A stretch of DNA of 18,629 nt from JAIPEI01 sp041685835. GTDB lineage: Bacteria; Desulfobacterota; DSM-4660; Desulfatiglandales; HGW-15. Position 1 is the first letter of the stretch; every line of letters begins with the position of its first letter. Below, in pieces: positions 8,029-15,488 of this stretch. The translations under genes were made by a program, and so were the position numbers. The DNA is taken from positions 1-18,629 of the forward strand of contig JAWLEX010000057.1 in NCBI GenBank assembly GCA_041685835.1, in the 5' to 3' direction. Under the pieces are notes generated by a model. That model was not told where the DNA came from, did no database searches, and was given only the letters and a program-made list of their open reading frames with translations.

Positions 8029-9714
8029 TTGAAGGTACTTCTGATCTACCCCCCTGTCCTCCATGAGCGAATCCACACGGAAGAGGTGGCCGTTCCTCCC
8101 ATCGGGCTCTTTTATGTGGGGGCCGTGCTGCGGGAGCACGGCCACGATGTGGAACTCCTCAACTGGCATGATATGGCTGATCGACTCGTGGAGGCCGAGG
8201 ATGCCTTTCGGCGACTGCGCCCGGACGTAATCGGTCTCTCCGTGCTCCATGCCAACCGCTGGGGGGCCATGGACATGGCCCGCGTTGCCAGGCGGGTGGT
8301 CCCGGAGGTTCGGGTGGTGTTCGGCGGGATCGGCGTCACCTTCCTCTGGGAACAGATCCTGGTGCAGACGGACGAGGTGGACTACGTAGTTCTGGGCGAG
8401 GGGGAACGTACCTTTCCGGCCCTGGTCGAACACCTTGACAGCGGCGACGGCTCTGCCCCTCACCACGTTCCCGGCATTGCCTTTCGCAGGGACGGCCGTC
8501 CGTTCAGGACCTCGGACGCTCCGCCCATTGAAGACCTGGACAGCCTGCCCAACCCGGCAAAATACTTCACCTTTCAGCACGTGGCAGCCACTCGGGGCTG
8601 CGCGCGCAACTGCGCATTCTGCGGTTCCCCGCGGTTCTGGGGCAGGAGGGTCAGGGCCCACTCGCCTTCCTGGTTTATCGAAGAGCTGGAGCTCCTCTAC
8701 CGCCGGGGCATCACCTTTTTCTTTTTCTCGGACGACACGTTCACCGCGGATCGAGTGCGGGTCATCGAGATATGCCGGGGCATCCTGGAGCTGGGGCTCC
8801 GGATCACCTGGTTCGCCATAGCCAGGGTGGAGCATGTGGACGAGGAGATGCTGGGCTGGATGAGGCGGGCCGGATGCATCCAGATCAGCTACGGCGTAGA
8901 GAGCGGCTCCGAGGCCGTACGCAGGCAGTTGAATAAGCCGCTGCGACCGGAAAGGATCAGGCGGGCCTTTTCCCTCACCACCCGGGCAGGCATCCTGGCC
9001 AGGGCATACTTCATCTACGGCTGTCCGGGCGAGAGTGACAAGACCATAGAAGAGACCCTTGACCTGATTCGAGAGATCCGCCCGCTGGGGGCCATCTTCT
9101 ACATCCTGGAGGTATTCCCGGGTACCGCGTTATACGAGAAGATGATGCGGGCGGGGAGGATATCCGACGATGCCTGGCTGGAAAGGATCGAGGGAGTCCC
9201 GTACTTTGAGCTGGATCCGGACATCACCCGGGAGGATGTGCTTCGCTGGGGAGAGACTCTTCGAGGCGGATATCACAGGCTCCTGGGCGGTTTCGCCCGC
9301 AACCTGGAACTTGCCGGCGGGAAGTCGCCGGCACGGCTGAACGCCGATTTCTGCTCCCGTCTGGCCATGACGTTCAGCCACGGAGACTATGCCGGGATAA
9401 AGGCGGTTTCCGACCCGGACGGTGTGGCCGAGGCCCTCTATTGCCGCGCCCTGGCATATTTCCCGGATCACCGGGCCTTTCTTGGGCTGGCCGTCCTTCA
9501 CCAGAGGCGGGGAAATCACCAGGAGGCGGCCCGGCTTCTCGCGGAGGGAATGGAGCATTATGGGGACAGCGAGGCCCTGACCGTATGCCTGGGGATCAGT
9601 CTCATGTCCCTGGGGCGATTCGACGAGGCCCTTGCGCTTTTTGAACGGCTCCCAAATTCCAGAGAGGCGGGTTTGTATGCCAAGAAGTGCCGGGAGCTCA
9701 AAGCCGGAGCATGA
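8029..9714 (+). CDS. B12-binding-domain radical SAM protein with C-terminal TPR-like repeats
   Basis: A 561-aa cobalamin-binding-type radical SAM enzyme of unknown substrate. Residues 1-130 look like the B12-binding Rossmann domain (MKVLLIYPPV, PPIGLFYVGAVL, VVFGGIG, VVLGEGE), though no DxHxxG is seen. The cluster motif CARNCAFC places Cys191, Cys195 and Cys198 (CX3CX2C) for the 4Fe-4S cluster. FSDDTF and YGVESGSE are typical later motifs. From about residue 465 to 545 there are TPR-like helices (AEALYCRALAYFPDHRAFLG and on), an uncommon tail. The only start compatible with the domain is TTG 8029: the frame is closed at 8008-8010 and no ATG or GTG lies between, and no good ribosome site is seen. 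A frameshift joining ATG 8018 is possible. It follows the racemase by 51 nt. Confidence 0.85.
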   Translation: MKVLLIYPPVLHERIHTEEVAVPPIGLFYVGAVLREHGHDVELLNWHDMADRLVEAEDAFRRLRPDVIGLSVLHANRWGAMDMARVARRVVPEVRVVFGGIGVTFLWEQILVQTDEVDYVVLGEGERTFPALVEHLDSGDGSAPHHVPGIAFRRDGRPFRTSDAPPIEDLDSLPNPAKYFTFQHVAATRGCARNCAFCGSPRFWGRRVRAHSPSWFIEELELLYRRGITFFFFSDDTFTADRVRVIEICRGILELGLRITWFAIARVEHVDEEMLGWMRRAGCIQISYGVESGSEAVRRQLNKPLRPERIRRAFSLTTRAGILARAYFIYGCPGESDKTIEETLDLIREIRPLGAIFYILEVFPGTALYEKMMRAGRISDDAWLERIEGVPYFELDPDITREDVLRWGETLRGGYHRLLGGFARNLELAGGKSPARLNADFCSRLAMTFSHGDYAGIKAVSDPDGVAEALYCRALAYFPDHRAFLGLAVLHQRRGNHQEAARLLAEGMEHYGDSEALTVCLGISLMSLGRFDEALALFERLPNSREAGLYAKKCRELKAGA

Positions 9715-10654
9715 GCCCGTCCCAGGCGATGGTGATCTGAAGTGCCTCTTTTCCCATGAGGAGGCGGGTCAGTTTTTGCGTGTCCTCCAGGAGGCGGTCC
9801 AGTTCTCTGTCGGTGTGGTTCGGGTCCTGGTGAAAGAGAACGAGATGCCGAACCCCGGCTTTATGGGCCATTTCCACACCGATCAGGTTGTTGGAGTGAC
9901 CCCAGTCTTTCTTGACCGTGCAGGCGTCAGCGAATGTGTACTGGGCGTCGAATATGAGAAGGTCGGCCCCTTTGAAGAAAGCGGTAAAGGGGGACATGTC
10001 TTCTTCCTTCACATTTTTGTGCTCTGCGTCGGTGGAATAGACTACAGTTTTTCCTCCCCGCTCAAAGCGGTAGCCGAAGGACATGCCCGGATGGTCCTGC
10101 TTTTTCGGAATGACTCTAAACCCCGCGATCTCGACCTCGCGGTCGGGCATGAGCTCTTTGAAACTGATATCTGCACCGAGGTTGCTGAACTCGAGGGGGA
10201 AAAAGGGCGGGCTCTGCTGAAGGGTGAAGGCCTTCTCCAGGTCAGGATGGCACCCGTATAAGGTGATCCGGTTGCCCGGGGTCAGGGCCGGTGCAAAGAA
10301 GGGGAAACCCTGAATATGGTCCCAGTGCAGGTGGGAAAGGACCAGATGGAACTCCCTGGGCCGCTCGTCTGATTCGAGCTGCATTACATGGTTGCCGAAG
10401 TCCCGAAGCCCGGTTCCCGCATCGCAGAGCATAAAATGGTTTCCATCGCGGATCTCGACGCAGGACGTGTTGGTACCGTAAGTAGCGCGCTCACTGAAGG
10501 GGATATTTTCGTCCATGAACCCGTCAAGATCACCATCCGGGCCCAGGCCGTGTTCGACCGCCTTTTCCAGTGCCGCCCGGACCTTTGAGCGCACTTCGCG
10601 GGCATCCAATGATGCAGGAATGGACCCGCGGGTCCCCCAGAATCGTACGTCCAT
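9698..10654 (-). CDS. MBL-fold metallo-hydrolase, PhnP/RNase Z-like
   Basis: A 318-aa metallo-beta-lactamase-fold hydrolase, probably acting on phosphodiesters. It opens with FWGTRGSIP as in PhnP-type proteins and has the metal motif HLHWDH at 108-113, His188 in QDHPG, Asp209 in STDAEH, and a GHS motif with His253 followed by His275/His280, so the binuclear metal site looks complete. The segment between residues 20 and 55 is longer than in PhnP. Substrate unknown; cyclic nucleotides or other cyclic phosphates are plausible. ATG 10654 is preceded by a GTGGAG site. The 3' end overlaps the convergent radical SAM gene by 17 bp. It has its own promoter at 10758-10786. Confidence 0.85.
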   Translation of the reverse strand: MDVRFWGTRGSIPASLDAREVRSKVRAALEKAVEHGLGPDGDLDGFMDENIPFSERATYGTNTSCVEIRDGNHFMLCDAGTGLRDFGNHVMQLESDERPREFHLVLSHLHWDHIQGFPFFAPALTPGNRITLYGCHPDLEKAFTLQQSPPFFPLEFSNLGADISFKELMPDREVEIAGFRVIPKKQDHPGMSFGYRFERGGKTVVYSTDAEHKNVKEEDMSPFTAFFKGADLLIFDAQYTFADACTVKKDWGHSNNLIGVEMAHKAGVRHLVLFHQDPNHTDRELDRLLEDTQKLTRLLMGKEALQITIAWDGLMLRL

Positions 10655-10757
10655 GACTGTTTTTCTCCACGCGACCCCGGCTTCAGAGGGCGGTGCCCGC
10701 CGGCCTTCAAGCCGGGGAGTCGGCCGGGATAGGTTGAATTTCTCTTGAAGGCAATGC

Positions 10758-10786
10758 AGTATAAGTAAACGGCATGATTATGTCAA
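10758..10786 (-). promoter_or_regulatory. Near-consensus sigma70 promoter for the MBL hydrolase
   Basis: Read on the - strand: TTGACA (10786-10781), 17-nt spacer, TATACT (10763-10758). This is a perfect -35 and a 5-of-6 -10 at ideal spacing. Start of transcription near 10751 leaves a leader of about 97 nt, which contains a small CCGGC/GCCGG stem near 10696-10711. The match is good enough to suggest strong, constitutive expression. Confidence 0.75.
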
Positions 10787-10877
10787 AACTCAAATATCAA
10801 TTCCCGCCCCCAAAGCAAAGACCTCCCCGAATGGGTCCGGCGGCGACAAGATAAAGGAGCCGCAAGGAGCCGCCTGA

Positions 10878-12047
10878 TCATGCGAAGACGCGGACCATGA
10901 GCGGTATGGCTACGAAGGTGCCTAGCGAGCTTCCTATGTTGGTGAAAACCACCACGAGCAGGATCCGCGAGATCTTGTTTCGCCAAAAGCCTTTAACAGA
11001 GGACAGGTCCCCGGATAGGTTCTCGAAGTCCCTTACCTTGGGCTTGCTTATAAATGCCTCAACCAGCCCTGCCACCCAGCCGGCGGCCATCATTGGGTTG
11101 AGAGAGGTGAGGGGTGAGGCGGCTACAGCGGAAACGACCGTCAGGGGGTGGGCCAGGGCCGCGGCCGCTCCCAGCCCGCCCAGCACGCCGTTGGCCAGGA
11201 CCCACAGCTTTAGCATGTCCATGCCGGCCGAGGGGCCCGCCCGGAAGAAACCGGCCGTGAAGATTACCAGGATCAGAAGCGGAAGGCCCCACTTGAACAA
11301 GGTCTTCCACGGTCCTCCAGGAGGGACTTCGTTCAGTGCCAGGAGATCCACATCTTTTCCAAAGTGCTTTCGGATCCCCGGTACGTGCCCGGCTCCCACC
11401 ACGGCGACCACCTTGCGGCCGGGGCTTTGGCGTATTTTCTCAGCAAGGTACAGGTCCCGTTCATCAATGAGGACCGATCTAATTTCCGGGAGGCCCTCGC
11501 CGATCTCGTCCAGCAGGGCCTCCAGAACATCCTTTTGCTTGAGTTCCTCGATGTCATCAGGGGTCAGGTCATCCAGTTCTCCGGAAGATACGAGGAGTTG
11601 CGCAAAAAGTTTTATCTTGCTCCACAGCCCCATCAACCGCCATGCCCTGGCAAGGGTGACTCGGATGTCACGATCCGCCAGGTGAACGGCAGCGCCGTTC
11701 TCTTCGGCGGTCCGCACGGCCCGCAGCATCTCTTCCCCTGGGCGGACCCCCAGGTTGCGGCCTATCTTTCTCTGGAAGTAGGACAGGATGAGGTTCATGA
11801 GAAGGAGAAAGGCCTTTTTTTCCCGGATCGCCTTGAGGAGGTCGGTCTCCTGCCACCGATGCTCCTGGGTGAGGGCCTGGTATCTGGATTCGCAGAGCTC
11901 GACGGACACGGTATCCGGTTTCTCTTCTCGGATGACCTGCTCCACCAGATCGGCGCTTTCGCTGGATACATGCGCCGTTCCCACCAGCAGGATTTCCTTG
12001 TCCTGCCAGGTAATGCAATGGATATTGGCATGATTTGAGTGGCTCAT
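10878..12047 (-). CDS. TraB/PrgY family membrane protein
   Basis: Family named from the Enterococcus pheromone-shutdown protein TraB/PrgY, distantly related to Tiki proteases; most bacterial members have no proven role. The 389-aa product has an N-terminal catalytic-like domain with GTAHVS at 23-28, VELCESRY at 49-56, LADRDI near 123 and GAGHVPGI near 218-225, then a C-terminal membrane part with hydrophobic segments around 253-270, 282-300, 302-332 and 360-388. The soluble domain is likely cytosolic or exposed to one face of the inner membrane. AAGG precedes ATG 12047. No convincing promoter or terminator was seen. The MBL gene follows in the same direction after 223 nt, but with its own promoter, so they need not be co-transcribed. 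Confidence 0.85.
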   Translation of the reverse strand: MSHSNHANIHCITWQDKEILLVGTAHVSSESADLVEQVIREEKPDTVSVELCESRYQALTQEHRWQETDLLKAIREKKAFLLLMNLILSYFQRKIGRNLGVRPGEEMLRAVRTAEENGAAVHLADRDIRVTLARAWRLMGLWSKIKLFAQLLVSSGELDDLTPDDIEELKQKDVLEALLDEIGEGLPEIRSVLIDERDLYLAEKIRQSPGRKVVAVVGAGHVPGIRKHFGKDVDLLALNEVPPGGPWKTLFKWGLPLLILVIFTAGFFRAGPSAGMDMLKLWVLANGVLGGLGAAAALAHPLTVVSAVAASPLTSLNPMMAAGWVAGLVEAFISKPKVRDFENLSGDLSSVKGFWRNKISRILLVVVFTNIGSSLGTFVAIPLMVRVFA

Positions 12048-12271
12048 TTAAAGACCTTCGGCTTGACAGGTTCGATTGGATCAAAACTCTATGGGCTTTC
12101 CTGAATAATCGGGAATCAGGCTTCTTATCACACTCGGTGCGCCATTACAAATGCAGCGCCTTGGGTTCAGCGCCGGCGTATGAACAAAAATTCCCAGGCG
12201 CGGGCATGGGAACGTGCCTTACTCCTGAAAAGCTGTCAGAAAAAACCAGAATAATTGATGTTGGGATACTA

Positions 12272-12319
12272 GAAATCGGGATCGGGATCGGGATCGGGAT
12301 CGCAATCGGGATCGCAATC
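12272..12319. repeat. Hexanucleotide array (GGGATC type)
   Basis: Eight consecutive 6-nt units: GAAATC, four GGGATC (12278-12301), GCAATC, GGGATC and GCAATC. The variant units keep the ATC core, as expected of an array that has grown by slippage and then drifted. The array would be length-variable. Its reverse-complement partner lies at 12409-12433. Confidence 0.9.
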
Positions 12320-12408
12320 GAAAGAGAATAAAATGATACTTGACACGAAAAGCTTGATGTCTACGGCTGTGTGAAGGAAGACTCCGGGGTCTATAGATTA
12401 GAAGAAAT

Positions 12409-12433
12409 CGATCCCGATCCCGATTTCGATCCC
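12409..12433. repeat. Inverted partner of the hexamer array
   Basis: Units GATCCC, GATCCC, GATTTC and GATCCC, the reverse complement of the array at 12272-12319. The 19-bp stretch 12409-12427 is a perfect inverted match to 12272-12290, with about 118 nt between the arms, so a transcript crossing both could fold into a long stem. The order of plain and variant units is conserved between arms, which suggests one arm was copied from the other or both belong to one mobile element. Confidence 0.85.
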
Positions 12434-12514
12434 GAAGAGACCAAACTGGACGCTCATTCTTCGCGCCAGTGCTCCTTGACTTTGGGTTGCGGGCAAGGGC
12501 CCGCTTTAGGAGTT

Positions 12515-12546
12515 ACCACCGCTGCACCGTGAGCAGAGGTGGTTTT
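12515..12546 (+). terminator. Terminator-like hairpin with short T-run
   Basis: ACCACC (12515-12520) pairs with GGTGGT (12538-12543), and CTGC (12522-12525) with GCAG (12533-12536), with one mismatch between the two blocks and a 7-nt loop; TTTT follows (12543-12546). No + strand gene lies just upstream, so it would end an unseen transcript from the intergenic region or insulate the IclR operon from read-through. The T-run is short. Confidence 0.4.
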
Positions 12547-12572
12547 AACATTTGAGGGGTGTTCAAAAAGAC

Positions 12573-12601
12573 TTGACAAGGCAAAGACGATTTTTTATTA
12601 T
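12573..12601 (+). promoter_or_regulatory. Sigma70-type promoter for the IclR-led operon
   Basis: TTGACA at 12573-12578, a 17-nt spacer, and TATTAT at 12596-12601. Start of transcription is expected near 12608, inside the duplicated element at 12601-12639, with a leader of about 110 nt to the regulator start at 12720. Confidence 0.75.
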
Positions 12602-12639
12602 GTCACACATAGAGAGATTGCGTCACGCATAGTGAGACA
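12601..12639 (+). promoter_or_regulatory. Candidate operator overlapping the start of transcription
   Basis: GTCACACATAGAGAGA (12602-12617) and GTCACGCATAGTGAGA (12622-12637) are 14 of 16 identical, in direct orientation, 20 bp apart, so both face nearly the same side of the helix. The ends also form an imperfect dyad: TGTCACAC against GTGAGACA, 7 of 8 complementary. The position, from the -10 to about +30, fits a repressor. The IclR protein encoded next is the natural candidate, by autoregulation. Confidence 0.6.
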
Positions 12640-12719
12640 TTGTTGTGGCCAAAAAAAGGCCGATTCTTCAAATCAACCGTTCAATCCAAATGAAACCTGA
12701 GTGAAGCACAAAGTGCCCT

Positions 12720-13517
12720 ATGCCATCCAACGGCGAAAAATACTATTTTGTTTCATCGCTGGCCAAAGGCTTGCGGACACTGGAACTGCTGGCCGCCAAC
12801 GGTGAAATGTCGGCTTCCCGAATGGCGGAAGAGCTGAGGACCAGCAGGGCTGCAAGCCATCGGTTTTTAAATACCCTGCGTGATCTTGGCTATGTTGAAA
12901 AGAATGAGGGCGGACGCTTTCGTCTGACATTCAAGGCTCTTGAACTGGGTATGAGAAAATTGGAAGGGTTCGAGATTCGCCATGTCGCCCATCCTTTTAT
13001 GCAGGAAATGGCCCTGAACTTTGGTGAAACGGTTAATCTTGGGCATTGGGACGGAACCGCCATAGTCCATCTGTACAAAATCGACAGCACGGAAATTCTG
13101 CGGCTGGATGTGGGGCTGGGCGCAATCGCGCCGGCCTATTGTACTGCCTTGGGAAAGGCGGTGCTGGCCTTTCTGTCTGAAGACGAGCTCAATGACTATT
13201 TTGCATCGGTGACCCTGACGGCGAGGTCCCCCAAAACCATGACGACCGCAGCACGGTTGAAGACCGAAATCGAGAAGATCCGGCGATGCGGCTATGCCAT
13301 AGACGACGAAGAACTCTGCCTCGGACTGCGTTGCGTTGCCGCCCCGGTGTTTGATTACAGGGGCAGGCCCGCATATGCACTGAGTCTGTCCGGCCTTACC
13401 CAACGCATGACGAAAGAGAAAGTTGACGCGATTCAAGCCGAGCTGGTGCCGCTGTGCCGGGAGATATCCCGACAGATCGGGGCGCCTGAAATACCCAACC
13501 AGGAAGCCGGGTTATAG
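12720..13517 (+). CDS. IclR family transcriptional regulator
   Basis: A 265-aa IclR-type regulator, which binds DNA as a dimer or tetramer and senses a small metabolite. Residues 11-75 form the winged helix-turn-helix (SLAKGLRTLELLAANGEMSA, then the recognition-helix region SRAASHRFLNTL and wing YVEKNEGGRFRL). Residues about 80-255 are the effector-binding domain, with the typical AYCTALGKAVLAFL and CVAAPVFDYRGRPAYALSLS segments. ATG 12720 has no good ribosome binding site; the family N-terminus supports it. The gene is first in the operon, 32 nt before the PanB gene, with a candidate operator in its promoter, so it probably controls itself and the enzymes downstream in response to the pathway substrate. 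Confidence 0.93.
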   Translation: MPSNGEKYYFVSSLAKGLRTLELLAANGEMSASRMAEELRTSRAASHRFLNTLRDLGYVEKNEGGRFRLTFKALELGMRKLEGFEIRHVAHPFMQEMALNFGETVNLGHWDGTAIVHLYKIDSTEILRLDVGLGAIAPAYCTALGKAVLAFLSEDELNDYFASVTLTARSPKTMTTAARLKTEIEKIRRCGYAIDDEELCLGLRCVAAPVFDYRGRPAYALSLSGLTQRMTKEKVDAIQAELVPLCREISRQIGAPEIPNQEAGL

Positions 13518-13549
13518 CCAACCGGGTCCGTCAAAGAGGAGAAGAAATC

Positions 13550-14398
13550 ATGGGCAGGAAAAAAATGACCCGTTTCGATCTGCAGAAATTGAAGCAGGAT
13601 GGTCAAAAAGCAGTTTGGATTACCGCATATGATTATTGGACGGCATCGTTTGCGGAACAAGCCGGAATGGACATGCTCCTGGTGGGAGACTCTTTGGGCA
13701 TGTGCATTTACGGCTACAGCGGCACGATCCCGGTGACTATGGATCAGTGTATTTGGCACAGCGAAGCCGTGCGCCGCGGGGCCCTCAATACCTTCGTTAT
13801 CGGTGACATGCCCTTTTTGTCTTATCAGATCAGTGTGGAAGAGGCTGTGCGCAATGCCGGACGTTTTCATAAAGAGGCCGGCGTCGACGCGGTCAAACTG
13901 GAAGGAGGGGTTCGGGTGTGTCCTCAAATTAAAGCTATTGCCGACGGCGGAATGCTGGTCATGGGGCACATCGGGCTCACGCCTCAAAGTTCCGGCCAGC
14001 AAGGGGGGTTCAAGGCCCAAGGTCGCACTGCCGAGGCGGCCAAAGACGTTATCGAAGATGCCCAGGCCATTGAGGCCGCCGGCGCCTTTGCCCTGCTGGT
14101 GGAAGCCGTGCCGCCCGAAGTCTGTGGCATTATCCGTGAAAAGCTGAGTATCCCGGTCTACAGTATCGGTGCCGGGTGGGAGGCGGACGGCCAGCTCATG
14201 ATCTGCAGTGACGTCCTGGGCATTTTCCAGGCCTTCACGCCCAAATTTGTCAAAAAATATGAGAACCTGGGAGAAAAGACCATCAATGCATTCCGCGAAT
14301 ACATCAAGGAGGCGCGCAACGGGGAATTTCCAAAAGAAGAACATGCTTATCAAATGGTATCTGGAGAGCTGCCTAAGCTAAAGAAATTACTAAGTTAA
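13550..14398 (+). CDS. panB: 3-methyl-2-oxobutanoate hydroxymethyltransferase (PanB type)
   Basis: Ketopantoate hydroxymethyltransferase fold, 282 aa. The known reaction moves a one-carbon unit from 5,10-methylene-tetrahydrofolate to 2-oxoisovalerate, forming ketopantoate for pantothenate and CoA. The catalytic and metal residues match E. coli PanB: Asp47 in VGDSLG, Asp86 in GDMPF, Lys116 and Glu118 in VKLEGG, Glu185 in LVEAVP, and the GHIGLTPQS loop. GAGGAG lies before ATG 13550. The residues look fully competent, yet no panC or panD is nearby; the gene sits between a catabolic-type regulator and an amino-acid dehydrogenase. It may be a second copy with another 2-oxoacid substrate, or work in the reverse, retro-aldol sense. 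The family is certain, the role is not. Confidence 0.88.
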   Translation: MGRKKMTRFDLQKLKQDGQKAVWITAYDYWTASFAEQAGMDMLLVGDSLGMCIYGYSGTIPVTMDQCIWHSEAVRRGALNTFVIGDMPFLSYQISVEEAVRNAGRFHKEAGVDAVKLEGGVRVCPQIKAIADGGMLVMGHIGLTPQSSGQQGGFKAQGRTAEAAKDVIEDAQAIEAAGAFALLVEAVPPEVCGIIREKLSIPVYSIGAGWEADGQLMICSDVLGIFQAFTPKFVKKYENLGEKTINAFREYIKEARNGEFPKEEHAYQMVSGELPKLKKLLS

Positions 14399-14479
14399 TA
14401 ATATATATCGGCATTAAAAAGCAATAAAATACAAAATAAACCATATAAATAGCAACCTAGCTAGCCAATGGAGGTATCC

Positions 14480-15430
14480 ATGCCCGATGTGTTGAAAACG
14501 ATTCGCGATTTCATGGAAAAAGAAGGCATCCCGGGACGGGACGGATACGATCTTATTACATCTTCGAAAAGTTTCGCAGACGGCGCCAAATGGCGCATTG
14601 AAATCGCCGGGGTCGAACGGGCTTCCACAATGGAAGCCCTGATCGACGAGGCAGGCAAACGCAATGTCGTCGTTCATCGCGCGATTGCGACTGTCGGCGG
14701 CTCCACTTTTTGTGATTTCGAAGAGCTCAAGAGCATGGCCGAGATGGCGCGCGAGGCGGAAATCGAGGTCATTATGACCGTCGGCCACCGCAAGGCCTGG
14801 GATACGGGCTCCAAGGAAATGTCCAATCCGGAAGGGGCGATGCAGGGTTTTCGCCTCAGGGGCTCGGACCACATCGCCTACCACATCGCGGACATGATGC
14901 GGAACATTGAAGCCGGTTTCCGCGGGTTTCTGGTTTTCGATGAGGGCGTTTTGCATATCGTCAATAAAATGCGGTCTGAGGGGCTGATACCTGCTGAAAC
15001 GGTATTCAAATTTTCCGTTTTCGGTGGGTACTGCAGTGCGGCCGGCGCCAAGGTGCTGCAAAATATGGGAGCCAATTCCATGAACCCCCTCTCAGACGTC
15101 TCCCTCCCGATCCTGTCCGGTATCCGGAAGGCCGTGGATATCCCCCTCGATGTCTACATTATTATCGTTGATGCCTTTGGCGGCATGTATCGAGCCTACG
15201 AAGCCCCTGAGATTGCGCGGGTTGCATCCCCTGTTTACTTCAAGATTGAACCGGGCACCTCGGAGGGGGACATTTATAAGCCGTGGGTGACCGAGGCTTT
15301 TCATGACAACCTCATTCGCCAGAAGGTCAAGATGGCCGGCGTCATCCAGGAACTCATGGGCAGGCACGCCCCGGACCTCAAGACGTCCCCCAAGGGAGCC
15401 GCCGACCTTATCCTGCCGGCGGTGGTCTAA
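14480..15430 (+). CDS. Uncharacterised TIM-barrel-like protein
   Basis: I do not recognise a characterised function. The 316-aa sequence alternates short hydrophobic strands with helices as a (beta/alpha)8 barrel does: VVVHRAI near 63, EVIMTVGHR near 96, FRGFLVFDEG near 147, VFKFSVFGG near 175, GANSMNPL near 197, DVYIIIVDAFGG near 224 and PVYFKIEPG near 251. Acidic and basic residues at strand ends (His102, Asp154, Glu155, Lys177, Asp231, Lys255, Glu257) could form an active site. A distant link to U32-peptidase-like barrels is possible but unproven. GGAGGT (14470-14475) clearly selects ATG 14480 over ATG 14468. No signal peptide or membrane span. An 81-nt AT-rich gap separates it from panB. 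Confidence 0.8.
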   Translation: MPDVLKTIRDFMEKEGIPGRDGYDLITSSKSFADGAKWRIEIAGVERASTMEALIDEAGKRNVVVHRAIATVGGSTFCDFEELKSMAEMAREAEIEVIMTVGHRKAWDTGSKEMSNPEGAMQGFRLRGSDHIAYHIADMMRNIEAGFRGFLVFDEGVLHIVNKMRSEGLIPAETVFKFSVFGGYCSAAGAKVLQNMGANSMNPLSDVSLPILSGIRKAVDIPLDVYIIIVDAFGGMYRAYEAPEIARVASPVYFKIEPGTSEGDIYKPWVTEAFHDNLIRQKVKMAGVIQELMGRHAPDLKTSPKGAADLILPAVV

Positions 15431-15476
15431 AACGCTGGCCTCAACCAGGGTCGGGCCACCGCCCCTGCGCAATTCA

Positions 15477-15488
15477 GTGGAGCTCCAC
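15477..15488 (+). promoter_or_regulatory. Palindrome containing the ribosome binding site
   Basis: GTGGAGCTCCAC is a perfect 12-bp palindrome that ends exactly at the dehydrogenase ATG (15489) and contains its GGAG site at 6-nt spacing. It could be chance, a weak hairpin over the site, or a protein target. Confidence 0.3.

Larger units (their letters stand above)
12048..12571. other. Gene-poor intergenic stretch
   Basis: No convincing gene lies between the start of the TraB-family gene and the IclR promoter. A + strand frame of about 98 codons (12035-12331) runs through it, but it starts inside the TraB gene, has no ribosome binding site and ends in an Ile-Gly repeat dictated by the hexamer array, so I reject it. 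Contents that can be supported are the hexamer arrays (12272-12319 and 12409-12433) and a terminator-like hairpin (12515-12546). A GCGGGC/GCCCGC hairpin also sits near 12489-12504. Confidence 0.6.

Noticed and set aside
10787..10877. Terminator for the TraB-family gene
   Set aside because: A GGCGGC/GCCGCC pairing exists on the - strand but with a long loop and no T-run.
12048..12140. Promoter for the TraB-family gene
   Set aside because: The best - strand match (TTGTAA-17-TAAGAA) has only 4 and 3 of 6 consensus bases.
12035..12331. 98-codon + strand frame ending in Ile-Gly repeats
   Set aside because: Starts inside the TraB-family gene, has no ribosome site, and its tail is just the translated hexamer array.
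12272..12433. CRISPR-like array
   Set aside because: The units are contiguous 6-mers without spacers, so it is a simple-sequence repeat.
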